Shown here in pieces: positions 1-7,912 of a DNA stretch of 33,056 bases. Within the stretch, counting starts at the first letter, position 1. Every line of letters begins with the position of its first letter. Source of the stretch: Schoenoplectus triqueter (taxonomy: Eukaryota; Streptophyta; Magnoliopsida; Poales; Cyperaceae); contig CAXKVV010000291.1 of NCBI GenBank assembly GCA_964058805.1, forward strand, positions 1 to 33,056. The letters are read 5' to 3'. The position numbers were made by a program, and so were the translations under genes. The notes under the pieces are model-generated. The model saw only the letters and a program-made list of their open reading frames with translations, had not been told where the DNA came from and did no database searches.

Positions 1-979
1 TATCATAAGAACAAGCACATATTGGGAGGTGATGAAGAATAAAATGTGGATTGGACATAGTATTATTGCTGGGCACAGGACGAGTCCTAGATGCCTATCA
101 CGGAGTCGCGACCATACGACTTTGTCCAGCATTATACTTACATAGGATGGTATTATAAGAGAGGGATGACTACAATCTGGTACGGAATGAACACTAATGA
201 GCAATTGAGTCAGTCATAACCGCACTCCAATGAACCTGTGGATGAGTTGGCATATGTATTACATTCACACCAGAATGTTCAAACGATTAGTATTTAACCA
301 AATTATTTATTCTTACTTAAACTCTTCACATAACTTATGTTATAAAATAAAAATATATATATATATATATATGCAGACATTTCGTTTAGTCAAGAATACA
401 GTCACCGCCATTGGTTAGCTTACGACGTCCGGACATTCATGGTTCGATAAACATAAATTGTGTTAAATTAAGCATTTGATGAGCGATTTAGGTCATCCTC
501 ATATTTTCATAGCGATACTTTCTTTCACAGGTCAATTTTAATTTTTTCCATTTCAATTTGTAGGTATTTTTAATTTGATTAATTTTAGTCAATTTAATTC
601 ATTTAAATATGTGTAATTTACTTATACATCCCTTCCGACGGATCCTGAGGACATTGATATATCTGCCGCTGACTGTCCGACTCACGGCCCACCTGACTCG
701 GCGCCAGAGCCAATGACTGATGAGTTCAACTTATTTTAGGGAGATTTCATGTCGTACTCTCAGCTGATGAGTCAGATGACCTTCGATCCGAGTGCTAGCA
801 CCTCCGGTACCCAATATAAGACTCCTCACTCATCGTCGTACGATACTCCTGGTTCGTCCATCCGAGTGCCCGAGATGCAAACACCGGCCGGCACAAGACA
901 CGAGCGCCCTCGCCGTGAAATCCGACCAAAAAACACATACAACATGTCTCTCATTAAGATGATGCTTTATAGGCGTTGA
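1..979 (+). pseudogene. Plant mobile domain (PMD) gene relic, copy 1, C-terminal part
   Basis: This is a degenerate 3' half of a PMD-type ('aminotransferase-like, plant mobile domain') gene, a family found both as host genes and inside plant transposons. Frame 1 from the window start reads through a stretch with YIGWYYKRGM (codons near 145-174) and then YGMNTNEQLSQS, EPVDELAYV and HSHQNV, which copy 2 repeats. It is broken by in-frame stops at 40, 58, 88 and 217. Copy 2 has a usable intron donor (GTTAGT) after HSHQNV; here the GT is lost. The acceptor AG before CCTTCC (about 630) is lost too. The final exon contains an in-frame TAG at 737-739 and then stays open from the ATG at 749 to the TGA at 977-979, ending in a basic tail (RPRREIRPKNTY). 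The 5' part lies outside the window. The family assignment rests on remembered motif patterns, helped by the clearer N-terminal piece in copy 2. It is almost certainly non-functional. Confidence 0.6.
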
Positions 980-1345
980 TGTATTTTTTATTTATTTCAG
1001 AGACTGTAGTTTATATATTTATTTTATTCGAGAGACTGTACTTTATTTTCTTTATTTTTGGTTTGAAATTGAGTTTTTCTTATTTATGTTTTGACATTAA
1101 TTTCTTATAAAATTTTAAAATAATAAAACATAATATTTTTAAATCATCAAATAAATAAAAAATATACAATGAAATGATATAACTAAACTATTTCATTTTA
1201 TTTTAATATACAATCAATAAACTACTTTATGTTATTTAAAATAAATAACTTCACTTAAATTAACATAATATTAAACTGAAAAAAATAAGTTTCAAATTCG
1301 AGCCAGACCTCGTAATATTTCCCTATTTTTTTTATTTAAAAAAAA
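181..1345 (+). repeat. Direct duplication, left copy (PMD 3' half plus 3' flank)
   Basis: This segment aligns by eye with 3748-4870 over exon, intron-like spacer, last exon and 3' flank. Shared landmarks are TACGG-ATGAACACT at the left end, GACATTGATAT and TGATGAGTCAGATGA in the last exon, GAGACTGT and ATTTATGTTTTGACATTAA downstream, and CAAATTCGAG near the right end. Homology stops near 1345. The two copies start 3567 bp apart in the same orientation. They are well diverged, so this is not a recent duplication. They may equally be two insertions of one element family; I could not find terminal inverted repeats. Confidence 0.7.
353..372. repeat. (AT)10 microsatellite
   Basis: A perfect run of ten AT dinucleotides lies in the intron-like spacer of PMD copy 1. 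The matching place in copy 2 (about 3918-3930) has only a short AT run, so the tract has changed length since the two copies separated. Confidence 0.9.
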
Positions 1346-1931
1346 TGTGAGAAAGGAGAATGGCGCAAATGTCCGGCTCCGCAGTGTATGCGTATAATAA
1401 CCGTTTAGATTTAGAATAGTTACATGCTTTAAACTTATGGGGCCGACGACTTAAAAATTGCTTACACATACGGTATTCTTATTTCTAGACGCTGTAAATT
1501 CTAATATAAGCTACTATTTTTTTATTATTGTATGTTTTTCATGGCAATGTTTGTATTTTATTTCTTCCGTTTTCTTTTGTCTTTTATGACTGTATCAACC
1601 ATTTTTAATTTAATTTAATGAAATTACTACACCTCCTACTTCAAAAAATAGATAATTTTTGTTTTTCAATTTAAATCCAAATTTATAAAAATTAGTAGTT
1701 TTGTTAGATTTAGTTAGTATAATTATAGTGATAATTGAAATATAGTTAATCTATTTTGGTTTGGTTGATTTGTAGTGTTAATTTTGAATTATACACTTAT
1801 AATTAGGTTAATTGTATATTACCACTAATGAGGCTAATTACTTTAAATTTATTAGATTAAATTAGGTAAAAATAATATTAATTACAATGTAGATAGGTTA
1901 ATTATGTGAAATTATTGAATTACACCAAATT
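1346..1931. other. AT-rich spacer without recognisable genes
   Basis: No reading frame of note and no family recognised. From about 1690 the sequence contains many loose copies of TTAATT-type words (GGTTAATTGTA, GGCTAATTA, GGTTAATTATG) and ends with ACACCAAATTATATC, which resumes on the far side of the solo LTR at 3121. It therefore looks like a degenerate simple AT repeat split by the LTR insertion. Confidence 0.6.
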
Positions 1932-1936
1932 ATATC
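1932..1936. repeat. Target-site duplication of solo LTR, left (ATATC)
   Basis: ATATC directly precedes the LTR start and is repeated exactly at 3118-3122 directly after the LTR end. Five base pairs is the usual duplication length for Copia elements. Confidence 0.85.
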
Positions 1937-2364
1937 TATTACACTTAACATCTTCTTTTATTTGTCGATTTGTAAAACAATCTTAAATTTTACAATTTGT
2001 CTTGTTTAAGTTTTGTGCGTGAATTAATATGTAAATGGATTAGTGCACAAGAACCATAACTAATGATGGGACATAAGAGCTAAATCAAGACTACATTAGA
2101 CTTAGGTTTAGTTAGACTTAAACTGGATTGAATTGGTCAAAATAAATTGATTTTAAACAACAGAGAAAAATACTTATGCCCAATGAATCGTTATAATGGT
2201 TTATCTCAATACTCAAAAATATTCGAAGGCAGAAAAATATGCATAGAAACCAGTGTATCGTTATGTAACGATTATGTAATCGTTACAACGATTCATGAAA
2301 CGTATAATGATTTGATGAATCGTTATAACGTTTCAGCTCAGTTGATCTAACAGCTATTCTTTCT

Positions 2365-2424
2365 AAACCGTTATAACGATTCTTAAACTGTTATAACGAT
2401 TCTTAAACCATTATAATAGTTCAG
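2365..2424 (+). repeat. Three 20-bp tandem units with a CGTTATAACG palindrome, in the LTR
   Basis: Units start at 2365, 2385 and 2405, each AAAC-G-TTATAACGATTCTT-like; the third is degraded. Further CGTTATAA/TAACGATT words are scattered from 2189 to 2335. The minus-strand LTR keeps scattered copies (about 7150-7370) but not the exact tandem triplet. The position in the upstream half of the LTR fits a U3 enhancer region, and the palindrome contains an AACG core like that recognised by MYB-class factors. The enhancer role is inference. Confidence 0.5.
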
Positions 2425-2547
2425 GCCGAAAAATAGTTTATTCAGCTGTTTCAGAAGATCTATTTTAAAAGGACCACCTCTCTCGTTGATCAAGAACATA
2501 TAACAAGATCAATCTAGTAAAGTCATTACTTCAGAGAGCTTACTAGC

Positions 2548-2556
2548 CATATACAA
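2548..2556 (+). promoter_or_regulatory. Possible TATA box of the LTR
   Basis: CATATACAAAG followed by a GA-rich run is preserved in both LTR copies (minus-strand counterpart near 7035-7045), at a plausible place roughly in mid-LTR. This is a weak composition-based call with no transcript evidence. Confidence 0.25.
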
Positions 2557-2679
2557 AGAGAGAGATAACTCAAGATATTGATACACTCAATTAGTCAAAT
2601 CTGTGTTCAAGCTCAATCTAGCTCCTCTCTATTCTCCCAACTTGATCTTTTATGATCTTCTTGAAAATATTTTTCTTCA

Positions 2680-2765
2680 GCTGTTGTGCTCAACCTTTTT
2701 GAGCTGTAGTGCTCACTTTTTGAGTGTGTTGTTACTCACGTTTTTGAGTGAGTTGTCACTCGTGT
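2680..2765 (+). repeat. Imperfect tandem hairpin repeats in the LTR (R/U5 side)
   Basis: Consecutive units of roughly 22-25 bp read as self-complementary words: GAGC..GCTC, GAGTG..ACTC, and the perfect 6-bp stem GAGTGA (2746-2751) with TCACTC (2756-2761). The other LTR has the same cluster on the opposite strand at about 6820-6915 with a different unit arrangement. If transcribed, these would form small stem-loops in the leader; that is inference. Confidence 0.5.
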
Positions 2766-3117
2766 TACCGATAGGCTTGGCAGCCCATTTTTGTGTAAAG
2801 GATCAAGTTCTACAAGTGTAAAAACTCTTTTTAGTATATTGACTCAACCTCAATTGTTGGAGGTTGAGGGTCTCGGAGACGTAGGCATTATTAAAACAGA
2901 ACTCCGTTACATCTTATGTTTTTGTTTGTTCTTTTCTTTTCTTTTCTCACATTTCTTTGATTGCTATATTTTTGTGAAAATTGAATCGTATTAAATTGTA
3001 TTCCGCTGCCATTAGACTTGAACATTAAGCCCTAAATCAGTTTATATATTTCTACCTTAGGTTCTTTACATTCTTACGTTATTTTTTATCTTTAATATCA
3101 CCATTTTAGGGCTATCA

Positions 3118-3122
3118 ATATC
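3118..3122. repeat. Target-site duplication of solo LTR, right (ATATC)
   Basis: Exact repeat of 1932-1936, directly after the LTR terminal CA. Confidence 0.85.
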
Positions 3123-3250
3123 AAATTGTACCAATTGCATGAAATGACACCAAAATTTATCATATTATATCAAATTGCACCAAATTAGACCAAATTATAC
3201 TAAATTTATAATTAATTCAATTCTACTAAAATTATACCAAATTTATAATT
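3119..3250. repeat. Degenerate CAAATTRYACC-type short tandem repeat
   Basis: CAAATTGTACC, CAAATTGCACC, CAAATTAGACC, CAAATTATACT and ACCAAATTTATAATT follow each other with loose spacing. The matching end ACACCAAATTATATC sits just left of the solo LTR (1922-1936), so the LTR landed inside this repeat. No coding potential. Confidence 0.5.
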
Positions 3251-3299
3251 TTTTAAAATAATTATAGTGAAAAATAGAGTATCTACAACTGCTTGTTGT

Positions 3300-4480
3300 A
3301 TCCCAAAATGAACATTGGACACAGAGGGTCAGAACCGATGTAAATATTCTTAATTGTATAATGTGGAAAAAATACTTTATAATTAATTTTAGCATGTCGT
3401 ATGTAACAAATAAATTTTTACAATCGCATAACACTCTCTATTTGAACGCACATTGTCCGAAAATACCATACAACTCCCAAATGGACCCATATCTGCATCG
3501 ATTGGGTCTGTACCAGATAGCGATCATGGTGATTACCAGTTAGATAAATCATACCTGACAGCGCTTGTCGAGATATGGCAACCAGAGACGTCGATATTTC
3601 ATCTACCAGTCAGCGAGCTGACGGTGACGTTGGAGGACGTGTGTAGTCTATGGAGATTATCTATCAGAAGTATTTTAAATTTTTAATATATTATTTTATA
3701 CATATTTTAAGTCTACTAATCTAATTTTGCAAATTTGAAAAATATAGTACGGTATGAACACTCACGAGCACTTGAGTCAGCCGTTACCGCATCTCGAGGA
3801 GCCTGTGGATGAGTTGTCCTACGTATCACATTCACACCAGAATGTCCGTGCGGTTAGTATTTAACCAAGCTATTTATTCTTAATTAAACTCTTCACATAA
3901 CTTGTGCTATAGAATAAAAAAATATATATATGTCATCGTCATTGATTGACTTACGATGCCCGGGCATTCGTGGTTTGGCAAGCATGAGTTGCGCCAGATA
4001 AAGAATTTGATGGGCATTTTAGGGCATCCTCATATTTTCACAGCGATGTTTGTTTTTATAGGTCAATATTTATTTTTTTTATTTTAATTTATAACTATTT
4101 TAATTTAATTGATTTTTGATAATGTAATTCATGTAAATATGTGTAATTTATTTGTACAGGCCTTCCAACAGATCTTGAGGACATTGATATCTTTGTCGCT
4201 GACCGTCCGACTCACGACCCACCTGATCCAGCGCTGGGGCCGATGACTGATGAGTTTGACTTATTTTAGGGAGATTTCATGTCGTATTATCAGCTGATGA
4301 GTCAGATGAGTCTCAATTTGGGTGTTGGGACCTCCTGTACCCAACACTCCTGGTCTGTCCACCCAAGTGCCTGAGACACATGCACTGGCCGACGCACGAT
4401 ACGAGCGCCCTCCGCATGAAATCCGGTCGAGAGACGCATACAACCAATCTCTCATTAGGAGGATATTCCGTAGGCGTTGA
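3300..4480 (+). pseudogene. Plant mobile domain (PMD) gene relic, copy 2
   Basis: The N-terminal PMD signature is visible at 3543-3663: YQLDKSYLTALVEIWQPETS, then FHLPVSELTVTLEDVCSLWR, the classic LxALVERWRPETHTFHLPxGExTxTLxDVxxLxGL pattern of the family. Just upstream, LGLYQIA reads in another frame (3508-3528), so a frameshift near 3520-3540 broke the domain. The middle of the protein is missing: at about 3690-3747 the sequence jumps to the C-terminal exon 3748-3852, which is open (YGMNTHEHLSQPLPHLEEPV, then DELSYVSHSHQNV) and ends at a good GTTAGT donor. An acceptor TACAG at 4155-4159 opens the last exon. It carries the same TAG as copy 1 (4267-4269) and a deletion of about 29 bp near 4342 that shifts the frame; the ancestral TGA is at 4478-4480. 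PMD proteins include host factors such as MAIL1 relatives and transposon passengers; which this was cannot be told. Non-functional. Confidence 0.75.
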
Positions 4481-4870
4481 TGTATTTTTTTTTTCCAGAG
4501 ACTGTTGTTTATATGACTATTGTTTATATATCTACTTTATTTTCTCATTTATGGTTTGAAATTTAGTTTTCTTTATTTATGTTTTGACATTAACTTCTTA
4601 CAAAATTTTCATATAATATAATAATTTTTAAATCATTAAATCATTCAATAATAATCATTAAATCAATTCAATAATTTTACTTTCATGTACAATTATTTAA
4701 ATATTTTATTTTATTTCTAAACTAAATTAACAACAAAGAACAAAAAAAAAAGAAGGCTAGCTCGAGTTGCAAATTCGAGTCAGGAAGTTAGACCCGAGTT
4801 GCAAACTCAAATCTGACTACTTAAGAAAAATAATCATACCATTTTCATTTATTTTTTTATTTACTAAAAA
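3748..4870 (+). repeat. Direct duplication, right copy (PMD 3' half plus 3' flank)
   Basis: Partner of 181-1345. After the ancestral stop, the 3' flank (4481-4870) keeps GAGACTGT, GTTTATATAT, ATGTTTTGACATTAACTTCTT and CAAATTCGAG in the same order as copy 1. Sequence left of 3748 does not match the left side of copy 1, consistent with an internal deletion of the middle of the gene here. Confidence 0.7.
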
Positions 4871-5864
4871 AAATCTTGCTACTATCGGGAATAAGAGTGC
4901 ATGTGGAATCAGATACCGACTCCTGAAATATAATATCAATATATCATTATCCAATATGATTCAAAGACCCACATCCATAGCACCTTGTCAAAACTAAAGA
5001 GCAACTTGGTCAAAGATTCTACAAGCAAGCAAAAATTGCTTGGACTACGAATTTGGTCTTGACTCAGGAATCAGGATGCTTTGATCGCGTCTGGTTGACA
5101 ATTTGACTGTTTTTCCTTTGGCTTATTATATGGAACTCGTTCAGCAAATCATATCCATCGAGCATTTCATCGTACGGTTCACATAAAAGTTATTATGTGG
5201 CTCTCTAAACTATTTTTGTCAAGCGTTTTCGTATACCACAGTAGATTTGTTATTATCATCCTTTGACGGAGAGTCGTATCAACCATGAAATATCTTTCTA
5301 ATTAGATAGGTAAAACTCTAATGATTTTCATTAAACAAATACAAAGTTTTTTTTTTTTGAGAAAAGTAAGGATCAGGTCCTTAGTAAACAAATAAAAAGT
5401 TACCGCAGCGAAAGTAAAATTAGAGGAATTAATGATGAAAGAGTAATGAGTTTTGGCAAAAGCAAATGCCTACCCTACAAGAGAGAAAAGTCAAGAGTGC
5501 ACCTGAATTCCTGATTATTATCACATCAAGCTTTCATTTCAAAGAAAGTCAAGGCTCGTGCGCTATTTTTGTCGCTGCCTATTTAATTATCTTCTCTCTT
5601 TCTGGCTGGAAGCAGCTAGGAAAGTGGCCAAACCAAAATGGAACTGTAGAAGGCATTGGAAACGATCGATTTTTTTTTTTGGGTTCATCCCAATTTTTAA
5701 TATTTTTATAATAATATCAATCCCTACTCTCTCATAAAAAAAATTAATAACAAATTTTTTACTTTCGAAAAAAATATAAACTCTTTTCTAAATACTGAAA
5801 TAGTTTTGTAAACACAACGATTTTAAATACATCAATCGAAATTAACTGTAAACACCTGCATTCA
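4871..5864. other. Single-copy-looking spacer, no recognised gene
   Basis: This is the least AT-biased stretch of the left flank and is not repeated elsewhere in the window. The longest plus frame (5466-5711, 81 codons) shows no motif I know and contains a homopolymer run, so I do not call it. A CT-rich patch after TATTTAATTATC (about 5580-5605) superficially resembles a plant promoter plus leader, but nothing downstream supports a gene. Poly-T runs lie at 5347-5359 and 5670-5681. Confidence 0.45.
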
Positions 5865-6424
5865 TAATTTAATCTATCGTCAAGAGTGTCTTGCATTGCT
5901 TCTAAAATGCTTATCATACTCTTACATCTTAATCTTCTCATTATTGTCCTAAAAATTTTATCTACAATCTTAGAATTAAATAAAGATTCTCCAACTTCAT
6001 CAAATTCATTTAGAATATGCATTAATCTTGAATACATATTCTTAATTAACTCTCCTTCTTGTATACAAAAATTTTCAAATTCTGACTCTAGACCCATTAG
6101 TTTTGTTCTTTTTATTTGAGAATTGCTCTCAAATCTATTCAATTGGGTCTCCCACATCTTACTAGCAATTTCGGTAGTACCAAATAATATAGCAATTTTT
6201 TCACTAATCGAATTTAAGAGAACATTGACAGCATAATCGTTTTAAGATTTCAGTTCTTTGATCTTTTGTGTCAATGTGAGGTTATTAGGATCATAATGTG
6301 GTACATAACCATGTTAAAGAACATCCCAAAGATCTAGTATGTTGAGATAGTTCACCATATATTTCTTCCAAAAGCTATTTTTTTTGCAATTAAGACCTAG
6401 AGTTGGGGGTTCTTTTACATGCAT
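5759..6424 (-). pseudogene. gag: Copia gag with UBN2-type domain, broken and truncated
   Basis: Gag is the retrotransposon capsid protein that packages element RNA in cytoplasmic particles. One minus-strand frame runs from an ATG at 6424-6422, 58 bp past the primer-binding site. It shows the Copia gag start pattern (NSFWKKYM, LDLWDVL, HGY) at codons 16-40. The UBN2 core follows: NDYAVNVLLNSISEKI, IASKMWETQLNRFE, KLMGLESEFENFCIQEGE, VDKIFRTIMRRL, then a final NYE near 5870. Two in-frame TAA codons interrupt it, at 6316-6314 (codon 37) and 6244-6242 (codon 61). After NYE the family resemblance ends although the frame stays open to 5759, so the element breaks off near 5865. No zinc knuckle, protease, integrase or reverse transcriptase is present. 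The element cannot move by itself. Confidence 0.82.
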
Positions 6425-6482
6425 CAAAGAAGTCATGTTGGACCAAAAATACCACAAATAAAACAATTAAAACTGAGTTCAT

Positions 6483-6494
6483 GCTCTAATACCA
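6483..6494 (-). other. Primer-binding site (initiator Met tRNA)
   Basis: The minus strand reads TGGTATTAGAGC, one mismatch from TGGTATCAGAGC, the complement of the plant initiator methionine tRNA 3' end used by most plant Copia elements. It lies 3 bp (AAG) inside the LTR terminal CA. This fixes the element's orientation and the inner LTR boundary. Confidence 0.9.
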
Positions 6495-6497
6495 CTT

Positions 6498-7614
6498 TGA
6501 CAGCCCTAGAATGGTGGTATTTAAAGGCTAAAAGAGTGCAAGATTGTAAAGAACCTAAGGTGGAAATATATAAATTGATTTGGGGCTTAGTGTTCAAGTG
6601 TAATGACAGCGGAATACAATTCAATTCGAATCCTTTCTCACAAGAATATAGTAATCAAATAAATGTGTGAAAAAAAATAAAAGATCAAACAAGAGCACAA
6701 GATGTAACGGAGTTCGGCTTAAAAAATACCTACGTCTCCAACATTTGAGGTTGATCCGAAACACTAAAAAATAGTTTTACACGTGTAGAACATAAAAATA
6801 GGCTGCCAAGACTATCGGTAACAAGAGTGACAACACACTCAATAAGGTGAGTACCAACACACTCAAAAATAAGAAGTGAGTAACAACACACTCAAGAAAG
6901 GTGAGCACTACAACTCAAAATAGTTTACAAGTATATCACGAAGAATCAAGTTAGGAGAATTGAGAGAAGGTAGATTGAGCTTAAATAAGAATTTGACTAA
7001 TTGAGTGTTTCTATCTCTTAGATTATCTCTCTCACTTTGTATATGGCAAGTAAACTCTCTAGAGCAATGATTTAGCTAGATGGATCAGATTTATAACAGT
7101 GAGAGATGTGATCTTTTTTAAAATATTTTTGGCCTGAACCATTATAATTATTATAACGGCTTAGAAAGAATAGCCGTTAGAGCTGATTGAGCTGAAACGT
7201 TATAATGATTCAGGAAATCATTATACGTTTCATAAATTGTTGTAACGATTACTAAATCGTTACATAACGATACGCTCTGGTTTCTATGAGAATTTTTCTG
7301 CCATAAAATATTTTTTTTGTATTGAGATAGACCGTTATAACAATTACTGAACCATTATAACGATTCACTAGGCAGAAATATTTTTCTTTGTAGTTTAAAC
7401 TCAACTTATCTTAACCAATTCAACCCAGATTAAATCTAACTAAACCAAAGTCTAACTCAGTATTGATTAAGCTCTTGTATCCTATCATTAGTTATGGTTC
7501 TTGTGCACTAATCCATTTATTTTTTAATACCTGAATAAAATGCAAACAAGGCAAATTATGAAATTCAAGATTATTTTGCAAATTGACAAATTAAAGAAGA
7601 TGTTTAGTGTAACA
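6498..7614 (-). mobile_element. 5' LTR of a truncated Ty1/Copia-type retrotransposon
   Basis: On the minus strand the LTR runs from TGTTACACTAAAC (7614 downward) to GGGCTGTCA (ending 6498), 1117 bp, with canonical TG...CA ends. It is followed by the primer-binding site and gag relic, so it is the 5' LTR of an element pointing left. It belongs to the same family as the plus-strand solo LTR at 1937-3117 but differs by many substitutions and small indels. Its outer end meets satellite DNA at 7615 with no intervening sequence. The 3' LTR and most of the internal region are absent, so no target duplication can be tested. The solo LTR has its own duplication, so the two opposite LTRs are separate insertions and not ends of one inverted element. 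Confidence 0.88.
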
Positions 7615-7912
7615 CAAGTTATTTGAGTTTTTTTAAATTTTTGGTCGCATAACTACAAGAAATTTCTGCCAAATTGATATAATCGCTTCTATGTTTGCCT
7701 ATTATAACATTATCCAATTAAAACATCAATATTAATATTCTACGACACTAATTTTACACAAAACACGAGTATGATGCATTAAAAATAGTTGTTTAAAGAA
7801 GTCAGATTAATTAGAAACTGCTGTATAATCAGGTTGTTTAATATTTTTAACTTTTTTTGATACATAACTGCACATAATTTCGTGAAAATTAAGATCATTA
7901 CTCCTAATTATA
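7615..7912. repeat. Array-edge fragment with internal deletion
   Basis: 7615-7795 corresponds to the end of monomer m7 and most of m8 (TATAACATTAT, GAGTATGATGCATTA). It then jumps at about 7795-7802 directly into the end of m10 (GTCAGATTAATTAGAAACTG). Intact units have 538-548 bp between the m8 anchor and the next m1 anchor; here it is 215 bp. About 320-335 bp, not a whole number of monomers, are therefore missing. A few A/G bases at the joint could be microhomology. Confidence 0.8.

Larger units (their letters stand above)
1937..3117 (+). mobile_element. Solo LTR of a Ty1/Copia-type retrotransposon
   Basis: A 1181-bp LTR bounded by a perfect 5-bp target duplication and lacking any internal region. 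It is homologous along its length to the minus-strand LTR at 6498-7614, which carries a primer-binding site and gag, so its identity does not rest on sequence composition alone. Its left end reads TATTACACTTAACATC, against TGTTACACTAAACATC in the other copy, so the canonical TG has mutated to TA. Its right end is canonical (GGGCTATCA). Short reading frames inside it are shadows. Solo LTRs arise by recombination between the two LTRs of one element, so this marks an ancient complete insertion on the plus strand. Internal structure: three 20-bp tandem units at 2365-2424 and a hairpin cluster at about 2680-2765. Confidence 0.88.

Noticed and set aside
2147..2994. Three plus-strand frames of 67-72 codons
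   Set aside because: They lie wholly inside the solo LTR, including its 20-bp tandem units and hairpin repeats, and are not protein-like.
4261..4455. 64-codon minus-strand frame
   Set aside because: Antisense shadow of the last PMD exon of copy 2.
5466..5711. 81-codon plus-strand frame as a gene
   Set aside because: No motif recognised, contains a poly-T-derived Phe run, no supporting promoter or splice context beyond a weak CT-rich patch.
5886..6119. 77-codon plus-strand frame
   Set aside because: Antisense shadow of the gag relic, which has clear family motifs on the minus strand.
6419..6670. 83-codon plus-strand frame and its antisense partner
   Set aside because: Overlaps the primer-binding site and LTR end on the other strand; composition effect only.
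1937..7614. One large inverted element bounded by the two opposite LTRs
   Set aside because: The plus-strand LTR has its own perfect 5-bp target duplication, and the minus-strand LTR has its own primer site and gag pointing left, so they are independent insertions.
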